From G025836975 sp048751585 (GTDB taxonomy: Bacteria; Pseudomonadota; Gammaproteobacteria; Burkholderiales; Burkholderiaceae_B), in NCBI RefSeq assembly GCF_048751585.1, contig NZ_JAZHOB010000002.1, positions 372,001 through 436,000 on the forward strand: a DNA stretch of 64,000 bases. The letters run 5' to 3'. This document shows positions 7,773-16,621 of this stretch, piece after piece (position 1 is the first letter of the stretch; each line of letters opens with the position of its first letter). The notes under the pieces were generated by a model. The model did no database searches, was not told where the DNA came from, and was given only the letters and a program-made list of their open reading frames with translations. Both the position numbers and the translations under genes were made by a program.

Positions 7773-9818
7773 ATGCAATCACCATTATTTCGATTTGCAG
7801 TCATTGCTGATTCACATATCGAACCGGAGCCGAACGGCACGTCGACGCGGAACAATCTGCGTAACGCCGCTGTCGTTCGCATGCTTAACGCACATCAGCC
7901 CGAGTTTGTTATTCATTGTGGAGACATCCTGCATGTTCCCGCTTTTGGGCCTCATTTTCACGATGCTGCCGGCATATCCAAATCGATTTACAACGCCCTG
8001 GAAATGCCCATCTACTCGACGCCGGGCAATCAGGACATTGGTGACAAACCGTCAGCGTGGATGCCGGCTCCGGCGGCCACGCCCGAATACACCAAAATGT
8101 ATGAGCAGCATTATGGACCGGCGTGGCAAAGTGTCGTGCATCAGGGCTGCCACTTTGTCTTCATAAACTCTCCCATATTGAATTCGGGCCACACTATTGA
8201 GCAGGAGCAACGTGTATGGCTGGATTCCTATCTTGAAAAAGCAAAGGGTGAACGAATTTTTCTTATCACGCATTATCCGATTTTTTTGCTTGATGAGCAC
8301 GAGCCGAGCCATTACGACAACATTGATGAGCCTGCCCGGGGCTGGTTATTAGAACGCATTGACCGCTATGGAATTGAAGCGGTCTTTGCGGGTCATGTAC
8401 ACAACTTTTTCTACACCAGAAGAAAAAACTCGGACTATTACATTCTGCCCTCCACTGCCTTTGTCCGCCGTGATTATTCAGAGCTATTCAATATTGAGCC
8501 CGGACAAGATGCGGAGTTTGGCCGTAACGAACCGGGCAAGCTGGGGTTCCTGCTGGTTGATGTATTGGCTAAAGGATGCCGACCGCATTATGTACGTAGC
8601 TATGGCTTGACTGAAGTTGCCGATACCCTCCCGGCCGATTCCTTACCCTCTTCAGTTTTCTGCCAGAATGGCATCGGACTGGGAGTGACACTGCGCCATC
8701 GCTGGTTCGGAATCACCACATTGTCAGCGAACAACACCACGGACGAGTTTATCCGCAAGCAGGTTCGATCCGACTATGTCCTGGAAGGCATCTGGCACCT
8801 GGGCATCAAGACCATCCGGGTTTTCATGGACGATCTATACGCCGAGGACAGTCGGCAGCGGCTGGCTTTGCTATCGAGCTTAGGATATGAGGTTCATATT
8901 CAGTCCGCGGGCCTGCCCACCAATCAGGATATACAGCTCATTACGTCAAATGCCTCGGATATCCATTGCTGGGAGATTGTCTTGCCCGTCGAGCAGCATT
9001 CCATGTTGCTTTCGCTTTTGCCGCGGTTGCCGTATCGGCACGTGCGCGTTGCGCTGGCCAAATTCGAGAATTCGGCTCAGTATCGCCATGAGCAAATCAA
9101 TTATCCTCACTTCTTGGCGGCCGGTTTTAATCCCGGACTCGACAACCAATGGATTGCCGAACTCATTGCCAAAACCGCAGATGCTCCTGAAATTCTCAAT
9201 AGCCTCGTGTATCGTACAAGCTGGTCGGAGGATCCCAGTGCCTTCGCCCAAGCGACTCGAAAGCAGCTCAAAGACTCTTCCTTGCAAACGATTATGACGG
9301 CTTCTTGGGCCCCATCGGAGCCGGGCGAGTTTCAGGCCGATGACGCGGCAATCACAAGCTACGTTCTCAAGCTGTCCGCAGCCGCCACCGTGCCTGGCTG
9401 CAAAGTGATGTTGGACATCTTTTCGGACTTGGACCGAGGCTATTACCCTCGACATGGCGTGATGGATAGACGCTATGATCCGCGCCCCGCTGGTCAATTG
9501 ATGCGCAATGTCCACCAACTCTTTGATCGACTTGGCGAAGCCCCTGTTTTTGTATCCAGCCATACCGATGAGCATGATGGTTGGCAAGCACAACTTCGGG
9601 CCGGCAGCAAGGACGTCATCCTCTCCATTTCCGGTTCGCAGGGTCACGACGTGGCATCGTGGTTGGCAAATATGGATGCTCCCAACGATCAGCTCACGGT
9701 AATCGATCTACAAACGGGTCAAGAGAAAACGTTGATCTGGCCATCAGGCAAGGACGCTCCCGGCGCCATACGGAATCAGCTCAAGCCATGGCAAAAGTAC
9801 CTGGCCTGTCTTTCTTAG
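7773..9818 (+). CDS. Calcineurin-like metallophosphoesterase fused to a large C-terminal domain
   Basis: A 681-residue protein with two parts. Residues 1 to about 310 hold a complete metallophosphoesterase active site: IADSH (D13, H15), HCGD (D51), GNQD (85-88), THYP (H167) and GHVH (207-210). No signal peptide or membrane segment is visible, so it is probably cytoplasmic. Residues from about 330 to the end form an alpha/beta region. A late segment (GVMDRRYDPRPAG) recalls clan-A TIM-barrel glycoside hydrolases, but I cannot assign catalytic acids. The start is the ATG at 7773 after GGAAAAGAG; a TTG-like extension to 7698 overlaps the Bug gene and is unlikely. It lies between the Bug receptor and the SDR gene. 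A phospho-sugar or phosphodiester substrate is possible but unproven. Confidence 0.8.
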   Translation: MQSPLFRFAVIADSHIEPEPNGTSTRNNLRNAAVVRMLNAHQPEFVIHCGDILHVPAFGPHFHDAAGISKSIYNALEMPIYSTPGNQDIGDKPSAWMPAPAATPEYTKMYEQHYGPAWQSVVHQGCHFVFINSPILNSGHTIEQEQRVWLDSYLEKAKGERIFLITHYPIFLLDEHEPSHYDNIDEPARGWLLERIDRYGIEAVFAGHVHNFFYTRRKNSDYYILPSTAFVRRDYSELFNIEPGQDAEFGRNEPGKLGFLLVDVLAKGCRPHYVRSYGLTEVADTLPADSLPSSVFCQNGIGLGVTLRHRWFGITTLSANNTTDEFIRKQVRSDYVLEGIWHLGIKTIRVFMDDLYAEDSRQRLALLSSLGYEVHIQSAGLPTNQDIQLITSNASDIHCWEIVLPVEQHSMLLSLLPRLPYRHVRVALAKFENSAQYRHEQINYPHFLAAGFNPGLDNQWIAELIAKTADAPEILNSLVYRTSWSEDPSAFAQATRKQLKDSSLQTIMTASWAPSEPGEFQADDAAITSYVLKLSAAATVPGCKVMLDIFSDLDRGYYPRHGVMDRRYDPRPAGQLMRNVHQLFDRLGEAPVFVSSHTDEHDGWQAQLRAGSKDVILSISGSQGHDVASWLANMDAPNDQLTVIDLQTGQEKTLIWPSGKDAPGAIRNQLKPWQKYLACLS

Positions 9819-9851
9819 TGCTGATTGGCCCAAAAAGGAGGGGCATTGATC

Positions 9852-10583
9852 ATGATTCAAACATTGGAGAACAAGAGAGCGCTGGTGACCGCAGCTGGTC
9901 AGGGTATAGGCCGGGCTGTGGCGCTGCGCTATGCGCAGGCCGGCGCTCAGGTATTCGCAACGGACATTAATACCGACTTGCTGGATACACTGAGGCATCC
10001 CGCCATCAAAACCCTGCAGCTGGATGTTATGTCTGCGCGCGGCATTCAAGCCAGTGTGGAAAGTATCGGTAAGATCGACATCCTTTTTAACTGTGCAGGC
10101 GTTGTGCACGATGGGACGGTGATGGACATTGATGATGAATCCTTGGATTTTGCATTCAACCTGAACGTCAGGGCGATGCTGCGGATGATCCAGGCGTACT
10201 TGCCAAGCATGTTGGACCAGAAAGAAGGCGTCATCATCAATATGTCCTCTGTCGCGAGTAGCGTAAAGGGCGTGCCGAACCGCTGCGCCTACAGTCTTAC
10301 AAAAGCGGCGGTCATTGGCTTGACCAAGTCGGTGGCTGTTGATTACATCGCCGATGGTATTCGTTGCAATGCCATTTGCCCGGCCACGGTGGATAGCCCT
10401 TCATTGCACGAGCGCTTGCACGCTTCCGGTGATTACGATGCGGCACTTAGAGACTTTATCGATCGCCAACCACTAGGCCGTATTGGCACGCCCGACGAGG
10501 TCGCTGACCTTGCCTTATATTTGGCCACGGCTACCTACACCACGGGCCATGCGTATCTTATAGACGGAGGTTGGGCGGCTTGA
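9852..10583 (+). CDS. SDR-family dehydrogenase resembling 2-keto-3-deoxy-L-fuconate dehydrogenase
   Basis: A classical short-chain dehydrogenase of 243 residues with the NAD site TAAGQGIGRA, the NCAG motif, catalytic Ser (INMSSVASS), and YSLTK (Tyr-x-x-x-Lys). The run SSVASSVKGVPNRCAYS and the downstream CNAICPATVDSPSL closely recall bacterial 2-keto-3-deoxy-L-fuconate dehydrogenases, which act on acidic 2-keto-3-deoxy sugars. That resemblance is from memory, not alignment. The ATG at 9852 follows GGAGGGG by eight bases. As the last gene of the operon, it suggests the pathway oxidises a hydroxy- or keto-deoxy acid whose product could be split by the RraA-like aldolase. Confidence 0.85.
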   Translation: MIQTLENKRALVTAAGQGIGRAVALRYAQAGAQVFATDINTDLLDTLRHPAIKTLQLDVMSARGIQASVESIGKIDILFNCAGVVHDGTVMDIDDESLDFAFNLNVRAMLRMIQAYLPSMLDQKEGVIINMSSVASSVKGVPNRCAYSLTKAAVIGLTKSVAVDYIADGIRCNAICPATVDSPSLHERLHASGDYDAALRDFIDRQPLGRIGTPDEVADLALYLATATYTTGHAYLIDGGWAA

Positions 10584-10602
10584 ACTAATAGGGTCGATTT
10601 AA

Positions 10603-10641
10603 AGCATCCGCATTCTCGTGGCAAGATGCTGGGGCTTTTTT
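10603..10641 (+). terminator. Possible intrinsic terminator after the SDR operon
   Basis: AGCATC (10603-10608) can pair with GATGCT (10625-10630). A run of six T follows at 10636-10641, after a short GGGGC. The stem is short and the loop long, so this is a modest candidate. Confidence 0.4.
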
Positions 10642-10689
10642 GGTATGCGTCAGGTAAAACCATCTTGAACTCAAGCGGCAAGTCATGCC

Positions 10690-11982
10690 TCATACCCACC
10701 ACCCAGTCACAAGATGAATGATTATTCCGACAATGCCGCCGACCACGGCTCCATTGATTCGGATGAATTGCAGATCGCGCCCGATATTGAGCTCCAGCTT
10801 TTCCACTATCTCATCTTCTTTCCATTCCTTCATCTTGTCCGAAATGAAGCGGCCGAGCTTGGGGCGGTATGCGTCGATGAATCCGGGCGCATATTGAATT
10901 AGCTGTTCATTCATCCACTGGCGTATGTTGTCATCGCGCTTGAGCGACTGGCCGAACTGCAAGGTCTGCTCGGTGATTGCGGCCTGGATTTGCGAATCCT
11001 TGCGGCCAAGGTCCTGCCGGACCCAGGCTAGAAAGTCCTGCCACAGGCTGTCAAGATAGGCGGACACCGCAGGGTGATTGGCGATCTGATCCTGGAACTG
11101 ACCCAACTAGTAGCGAAAAGCGGGGTCTGTTTGCAGCTTCTCGATCAGGTTTTTCAATTTAATGTCCAGTTCAATGCGCGCTGGATGCCCGGGGGTTTCG
11201 TTGATTTCAACGAGTATTTTGGCGGCCGCTGTAATGAACCGCTCGCTCAGGGCGGTGCCGGCCCAGCCTTTCAGGCTATTGAAATACAGCGGCATGTCCT
11301 TCGCGACCATGCTGTTGAATTTTTCCCTGACGGCGGGGTCTTGCAGGTAGTGCGCCAGATAGTCGATTAACTGATTCAACAGCTCCTGATGCTTGTTGTT
11401 GCGCGTGAGCAGGTCCAGGATTTTTCCCAGCAGGCTGGCCAGATCGAACGCTCTTATCTTGTCGGAGACGGCGCCTTTCAGAAAGTGCCGAACACTCTGA
11501 TCATCCAATGAGGTCAATGCATAAGAGAAGAACCGTGCAGCCATGCCGCCGGCCTTGTCTGCGTTTTCTTTGCTGGACAGCCATTCGGCAAGCCGGGTGG
11601 CGGGATCGATTTTTCTTATTACCGAAATAATCCGGTCGGTGGAAAAGAATTCGCCTTGGACAAAGTCGCCAAGGTTATCGGCGATGCGATCCTTGTTTCT
11701 AGGGATGATGGCGGTGTGCGGCAGCTTTATGCCCAGTGGATGGCGAAACAGCACGACCACGGCATACCAGTCGGCCAGCGCCCCGACCATCGCCGCTTCT
11801 GAAAACGCCGCCAGATATTCCAGCCAGGTGTATTCATCCTGAAGCTTTATCGAAGCGAAGTAAATAATGGCGAAGAAAGCCAAGACTGCCACGGCAAGAC
11901 GCTTCATATCCTTAAGATTGCGGCGCTTGACTTCATTTTCGGCTTTCGCCGGACGGGCTGACAAGGATGAGCGGCTATTCAT
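10690..11982 (-). pseudogene. DUF445 membrane protein interrupted by an in-frame TAG
   Basis: The reading frame from the ATG at 11982 encodes a DUF445 protein: a short N-terminal membrane segment (LAVAVLAFFAIIYFASI), the motif GALADWYAVVVLFRHPLG, and a long helical region. It stops at a TAG at 11109-11107. The same frame resumes with the next codon and runs to 10690, giving the normal C-terminal half that ends in the hydrophobic helix INGAVVGGIVGIIIHLVTGW. No base is gained or lost, so a single CAG-to-TAG type substitution would explain it. The 292-residue N-terminal product lacks the final membrane anchor. Suppression or a sequencing error are alternatives. Confidence 0.88.
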
Positions 11983-12162
11983 ATTTGTCCTGGTCATTAT
12001 GGTTCTGCTTGAGGGGAATGTACCGGTTTTTGGGGTTCTTGAAGTCGCTTGACAGGATACGGCAAGCAGGGCGATACTGATTTCGCTTATCGAATATTTA
12101 TTCGGTATACGAAAATCGTCCATTTCTTTAATGGGTTGCTACGTTTCCAGCAGGAGAAGCAA

Positions 12163-12966
12163 GTGGCAGGCACAACGCAAATATTCGGTACAAGCTCCAT
12201 TGCCCAGGTCGAACCGGACAGGATTACGATCCGCGGCCAGGATTTATGCGAAGACTTGATCGGGAAAACCTCGTTTACGCATTACTTTCTGTTCCTTCTT
12301 ACGGGAGGGAAGCCTAGCCAGGAGTTGGTAGCCATGACGGACGCTTGTCTGGTGGCGATTGCCGAGCACGGCCTTGTGCCTTCCATACAAGCGGCGCGCT
12401 TGACATACGCCGCGGCGCCCGATGCCCTGCAAGGCGCGGTATCGGCAGGCTTGCTGGGCTGCGGCACGGTAATTCTGGGCGCCTCTGAAACAGCGGGCGT
12501 CCTGTTCTCGGATGTTCTGAAGCGGCGGGATGCCGATGCCATCGATATCGATGCCGCAGCCGCCGTTATCCTGCGCGAGATGCGGGTAGCCCGGCTGCCG
12601 GTTCCAGGTTTCGGCCATCCCGTGCATAAAGCCGAGGATCCTCGCGCTACCAGGCTGTTGACGCTGGCCGCTGAGTTGGGCGTGAGTGGAAAGCACATAC
12701 AGGCGCTGCAGGCGGTGGAGCGGCAGATTGAATCCGCTTATGGACGGTTTTTGCCTTTGAATGTATCCGCTGCGATTCCCGCGGTACTGCTGGATGCCGG
12801 CTTCCCGCTGGAAGCGTTGCGCGGGGTTCCCCTGGTGGCACGCACCGGTTCGCTGGTTGCGCATCTGCTTGAAGAAAAACATAATCCGCTGGGTTTCAAG
12901 ATCGCGGCGCATGCCGAGAAGGGCATAGCTTACGACGGTCCGGCGCCTGGCGATCGGAGCGCCTGA
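12163..12966 (+). CDS. Citryl-CoA-lyase-like protein (citrate synthase superfamily)
   Basis: This 267-residue protein matches the small citrate-synthase-like citryl-CoA lyase group. It shows the segments TSFTHYFLFLLTGGKPS and PVPGFGHPVHKAEDPRATRL. The region where citrate synthase has its GPLHGG histidine reads GCGTVILGASETAG instead, typical of the lyase clade. Such enzymes cleave or form citryl-CoA-type thioesters. I place the start at the GTG at 12163, seven bases after AGGAG; an upstream extension to 12049 overlaps the divergent DUF445 promoter. The next gene, an acyl-CoA ligase, overlaps its stop by one base, so the ligase could make the CoA thioester that this enzyme cleaves. Confidence 0.8.
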   Translation: MAGTTQIFGTSSIAQVEPDRITIRGQDLCEDLIGKTSFTHYFLFLLTGGKPSQELVAMTDACLVAIAEHGLVPSIQAARLTYAAAPDALQGAVSAGLLGCGTVILGASETAGVLFSDVLKRRDADAIDIDAAAAVILREMRVARLPVPGFGHPVHKAEDPRATRLLTLAAELGVSGKHIQALQAVERQIESAYGRFLPLNVSAAIPAVLLDAGFPLEALRGVPLVARTGSLVAHLLEEKHNPLGFKIAAHAEKGIAYDGPAPGDRSA

Positions 12967-14591
12967 TGGAAAGTATCGCCGCCGTACTACAGGAACCGGC
13001 GCAGGTCATGGGCCTCTATCCACCGCATGACTATACGGTTACCGGTTTGCTGGCCAGCCGCGTCCAGGCCTTGCCGGACAAGATTTGCCTGGTGTTCGAA
13101 GGGCGTACCTGGACATACAGCGAGCTGGCGCGGGATGTCGAGCGTACGGCTTGGTGGCTGATCGAGAACGGTGTACAGGCTGGGGATCGCGTAGGCGTGT
13201 TCTCCACCAATCACCCATCCACCGTCATGCTTTTTCTGGCCCTGGCTCGCATAGGAGGCGTCATGGTGCCGGTCAATCCGGAGTTCGGCGTGTCCGAAGC
13301 GTCCTATGTGTTGAACAATGCCAAGGTGCGCGGCGTGGTGTGTTCCCCCGAAGCCTATGACCGGACGCTACAAGCCTGCGCCAGCCTGGATTACGCGCCG
13401 TGGATCGTGACGAACGAGACGGGTGTTCAGGACGCAAGGTCTATGGACCAGGAAGTTGCCGCGGCGCCATGTCAGGCCGCTGTCTTGGCGCCGGCGCCTG
13501 ACTCCACCTGCGTATTCATATATTCCTCCGGCACCACGGGCTCGCCCAAAGGAGCCATGCATGGCCAGCGAAGCTACGTCATTACCGCCGAAAGTTTCGT
13601 GGTGCGTCTATATCTTCAACCGGAAGACCGCATCCTATGCGTGTTGCCCCTATTTCATATCAATGCGCTGTTCTATTCGCTGGGCGGCACCTTGGCCGCG
13701 GGGGCAACGCTGGTGCTGGCGCGCCGGTTCTCGGCCGGCGGCTTTTGGAGGACCGTATCGGAAACCCGGGCGACCACCGTCAACCTGATTGGCGCGGCCG
13801 CTACGATTCTGGCCAAGCGCGACCGCGCAGAATACGTGGCGGGCCATGCGATGTCCAAGGCCTTTGTAGCTCCCCTGGACCAGAGGTTGATAGACGTCTT
13901 TTGCAATGACTTCAATGTGCCCACGCTGATCGAATGTTACGGCATGACGGAAATCCCAGGCGTTCTATCCAATCCCTTCAAGGGGCCGCGCAAGCTGGGT
14001 AGCATGGGCAAGGTCTCGCCGCATCTTGCACCGGGCTTGCCGCAGCCGCGGCTACGCATCGTGGATGAATCGTTCACCGACCTGCCGGACGGCCAGCAAG
14101 GGCAATTGCTGGTTAGTACGCCAACCGTCATGCAAGGCTATTACGGAGACCCGCAGCGCAGCCAGGCTGCGTTTCACGAGGGATGGTTCATCACGGGCGA
14201 TATCGTCTGGCGCGATGCCGATGGCTTTTATTGGTTCGTGGCGCGCCAGAAGGACATAATCCGCTGCCGAGGGGAAAACATCTCTGGCGTCGAATTGGAT
14301 CGAATCATGGCTAGCCATCCGGATGTCCTTGAGGCCGCGGCCATAGGCGTGCCGTCGGATTTGGGCGAGGAGGATGTCTTGGCCGTCGTTGTGGCCCGCC
14401 CGGGTTCGACGCTGCAAGCGGACGACATTGCGCGTTGGGTCGGCAGCCAGTTGGCTGCCATAAAGATTCCGAAGTACGTTGTGTTTTCAGAAGCGCTACC
14501 CAAAACCGCCACGCATCGGGTGGAAAAATTCAAGCTCAAGGCCGATCGCGAATTGCTGGCACGCGCCACGGTCACCTCAGCAGCCAGCTAG
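12966..14591 (+). CDS. AMP-forming acyl-CoA synthetase
   Basis: A 541-residue ANL-superfamily ligase with all core motifs: YSSGTTGSPKGAMHG (ATP loop), ECYGMTE, TGDIVWRDADGFYWFVARQK and CRGENISGVELD. The C-terminal motif reads PKTATHRVEKFKLK, so the usual Gly-Lys is His-Arg with Lys a few residues later, as in crotonobetaine/carnitine-like ligases. It would activate a carboxylic acid to its CoA thioester. The ATG overlaps the stop of the citryl-CoA-lyase-like gene, and a Bug receptor follows 59 bases later. The three genes look like an uptake-activation-cleavage pathway for a hydroxy-carboxylic acid. The acid is not identifiable. Confidence 0.9.
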   Translation: MESIAAVLQEPAQVMGLYPPHDYTVTGLLASRVQALPDKICLVFEGRTWTYSELARDVERTAWWLIENGVQAGDRVGVFSTNHPSTVMLFLALARIGGVMVPVNPEFGVSEASYVLNNAKVRGVVCSPEAYDRTLQACASLDYAPWIVTNETGVQDARSMDQEVAAAPCQAAVLAPAPDSTCVFIYSSGTTGSPKGAMHGQRSYVITAESFVVRLYLQPEDRILCVLPLFHINALFYSLGGTLAAGATLVLARRFSAGGFWRTVSETRATTVNLIGAAATILAKRDRAEYVAGHAMSKAFVAPLDQRLIDVFCNDFNVPTLIECYGMTEIPGVLSNPFKGPRKLGSMGKVSPHLAPGLPQPRLRIVDESFTDLPDGQQGQLLVSTPTVMQGYYGDPQRSQAAFHEGWFITGDIVWRDADGFYWFVARQKDIIRCRGENISGVELDRIMASHPDVLEAAAIGVPSDLGEEDVLAVVVARPGSTLQADDIARWVGSQLAAIKIPKYVVFSEALPKTATHRVEKFKLKADRELLARATVTSAAS

Positions 14592-14650
14592 CAACTCAAC
14601 ATAATAGGCGCGGCGGGGCAAGAGCGCTGTGCCAACCACGGAGACTCACC

Positions 14651-15631
14651 ATGAATCAAGTACATCGCCTAAACAAGGCATTGATTGCCGGCATTGTCAC
14701 GGCGGCGCTGTGCGGCCCCGCCATGGCCGCAAATTATCCCGATAAACCCATTCGTGTCCTGGTGCCCTACGCGCCGGGCGGCGCGACGGACATACTGGCC
14801 CGCATGGTAGGCAAGCAGTTGTCGGAGAATCTGGGCCAGCCCGTGGTGATAGAAAACAAGGCCGGCGGCAATACCAGTATTGCCGCGACACAGGTTGCCC
14901 GTGCGGACGCCGACGGCTACACGCTGCTCTTTACCAATGACGCGACATTTGTCCTGAACCCCGCGTTGTTCAAATCGCTGAACTACGATATCGACAAGGA
15001 ATTCAAACCCGTTGGCACGGTATGCGACCTGACCTTGGGCCTGGTGGTGTCGTCGACCACGGCCGCCAATTCCATGAAGGAGCTGGCCGCATATACGCAG
15101 GCAAATCTCGACAAGTCGGCTTACGGTTCTTTCGGTGTAGGGAGCCAGCCGCATCTAATGGGCGAAATGTACAACAAGCTGACCGGTTCAAAAGTGACGC
15201 ATGTTCCTTACAAAGGATCCTCGCCTGCGGTGGTCGATGTGATCGGCGGTCAGACCCTGTTCACCTTTCCGGCAATGGCAACCGTGCAGGGCCACCTGAA
15301 GGCCGGCAAAGTAAAAGTGCTGGCTCTGTCGGGGGAGGCGCGTTCGCCTTTGCTGCCGGATGTGCCCACGTTCACCGAAGCGGGCTACCCCGAGATGAAT
15401 ATTGGCGGCTGGTATGGCTTTCTGGCGCCAGCGGGAACCCCCGACACAGTGATCGACAAGCTCAACAAGTCCCTGGCCCAGGTGCTGGATAAGCCCGACT
15501 TCAGGAAAGACTTGATTGCGCAGGGAACCATTCCCTTGAAACTGACGCCAGAACAGTTCAAGCAGAGAATGGCCACTGAAGTGGAGCGAACCAAGAAAAT
15601 CGCCGCAATGGCAAATATATCTATCGATTAA
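14651..15631 (+). CDS. Bug-family periplasmic solute-binding receptor
   Basis: A 326-residue Bug/TctC receptor with a signal peptide (LCGPAMAA) and the motifs IRVLVPYAPGGATDILARM, VIENKAGG, GYTLLFTND and VTHVPYKGSSP. It follows the acyl-CoA ligase in the same direction with GGAG ahead of the ATG at 14651. It is probably the capture protein for the acid processed by the two upstream enzymes. No membrane partners are encoded nearby. Confidence 0.93.
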   Translation: MNQVHRLNKALIAGIVTAALCGPAMAANYPDKPIRVLVPYAPGGATDILARMVGKQLSENLGQPVVIENKAGGNTSIAATQVARADADGYTLLFTNDATFVLNPALFKSLNYDIDKEFKPVGTVCDLTLGLVVSSTTAANSMKELAAYTQANLDKSAYGSFGVGSQPHLMGEMYNKLTGSKVTHVPYKGSSPAVVDVIGGQTLFTFPAMATVQGHLKAGKVKVLALSGEARSPLLPDVPTFTEAGYPEMNIGGWYGFLAPAGTPDTVIDKLNKSLAQVLDKPDFRKDLIAQGTIPLKLTPEQFKQRMATEVERTKKIAAMANISID

Positions 15632-15671
15632 ACAGGCCGGGGCGCCTTCGTGCTTGCCCGCCCGGACGCTG

Positions 15672-16472
15672 TCATGCTTGAACGGCCAGTGTCAGGGCGG
15701 GGTATCGGGCAAGCTGTCGGCTGATTTCGCCCGAGGCATGCAGCAGCGCGGGCAGCCTGCTGTGGACCAGGGTTTCCCTGTCTATGCGTGTGGAGTCGGC
15801 TGAGCAATTGATGGCTGCCACCACTCGGCCGTGGTGGTCACGCACCGGAACCGCAATAGCGATTGTCCCGAAGGCAATCGCGTCCTCCGCGATGCCGTAG
15901 CCGTTCTCGACGACCTCGTTGAAATGCGCTTGCAGCGCTTCGGCCGTCACGGGTGTTTTCGGCGTGAACGCGGGAAAAGGCGCTTGCGCCAGGTAATCGG
16001 CGCGCTGCCGTTCGTCCTGGTAGGCCAGCAGTACATAACCCGTGGATGCGGCGTGGGCCGGCATGCGCGCACCGATGTGCTGGCGCAGACGCGCCGGGCG
16101 ATTGCTGGGGATATGCACGATGTAGACCACATCGTTGCCGTCCAATGTCGTCAGGGACGAGGCGTCGTGGAAGGTGTCAACGAGCTCTTGCAAGTAAATT
16201 TGAGCGACTTCATTCAGGTTCATCGACTCGACGAAGGCCGAGCCCAACTGAAGCACTTTGGCCGTCAGGACGAAGCGGCGGCCGTGCTGGCGCACATAAC
16301 CCAGGGTAGCCAAGGTAATAAGCGAGCGCCGGACGGTGGCGGGACTAAGCCCGGTGCGCGCAGCAATTTCGCTGAGCGTCATTTCCGGCGTTGAACTGGA
16401 AAACGCCTGAATGACATCCAATCCGCGAGCAAGCGCGGTGACGAACTCGGGATGATGGTCTTTTTCAGGCAT
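15672..16472 (-). CDS. IclR-family regulator (PcaR/PobR type)
   Basis: It has an IclR winged-helix domain (MTLSEIAARTGLSPATVRRS) and effector domain (PAHAASTGYVLLA, GIAEDAIAFGTIAIAVPVRD) of the aromatic-catabolism PcaR/PobR branch. It is convergent with the preceding Bug operon, which it may control in trans. I take the ATG at 16472. A TATAAT lies only six bases upstream of it, so the transcript may be leaderless. An upstream TTG at 16550 would extend into an Ada box and is less likely. Confidence 0.87.
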   Translation of the reverse strand: MPEKDHHPEFVTALARGLDVIQAFSSSTPEMTLSEIAARTGLSPATVRRSLITLATLGYVRQHGRRFVLTAKVLQLGSAFVESMNLNEVAQIYLQELVDTFHDASSLTTLDGNDVVYIVHIPSNRPARLRQHIGARMPAHAASTGYVLLAYQDERQRADYLAQAPFPAFTPKTPVTAEALQAHFNEVVENGYGIAEDAIAFGTIAIAVPVRDHHGRVVAAINCSADSTRIDRETLVHSRLPALLHASGEISRQLARYPALTLAVQA

Positions 16473-16478
16473 CTTTGA

Positions 16479-16503
16479 ATTATACGTCGCCACTGCGGTG
16501 GCG
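16479..16503 (-). promoter_or_regulatory. IclR gene promoter: TATAAT plus inverted repeat
   Basis: On the minus strand a perfect -10 hexamer TATAAT (16484-16479) sits six bases before the ATG. Immediately upstream is a perfect inverted repeat CGCCAC-N4-GTGGCG (16488-16503), in the spacer of the promoter. This suits autorepression by the IclR protein. The -35 element is weak. Confidence 0.5.
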
Positions 16504-16538
16504 TTGCGTTTTGAAGACGCCCCAAGTCTGTTAAATTT

Positions 16539-16551
16539 ATTCAAGCGCAAG
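16539..16551 (+). promoter_or_regulatory. Ada box upstream of the methyltransferase/2OG-oxygenase unit
   Basis: ATTCAAGCGCAAG is identical over 13 bases to the core of the Ada box in front of ada in this window (18601-18613). It matches the E. coli Ada-box pattern (A-box AAT, six bases, GCAA) except that the first position of the A-box is T. A -10-like TAAACT lies at 16582, about 30 bases downstream, close to the spacing in the E. coli ada promoter. It lies 71 bases before the start codon at 16622. Confidence 0.75.
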
Positions 16552-16621
16552 GAGCGGAGTGTTCCAGGCGGCTGGTTTTCCTAAACTTGGTATTCCTTCA
16601 CAATGACCGCGAGTGCCGACC

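Noticed and set aside
12049..12162. N-terminal extension of the citryl-CoA-lyase-like protein
   Set aside because: It overlaps the divergent DUF445 promoter region and has no family similarity. The GTG at 12163 has a good ribosome site.
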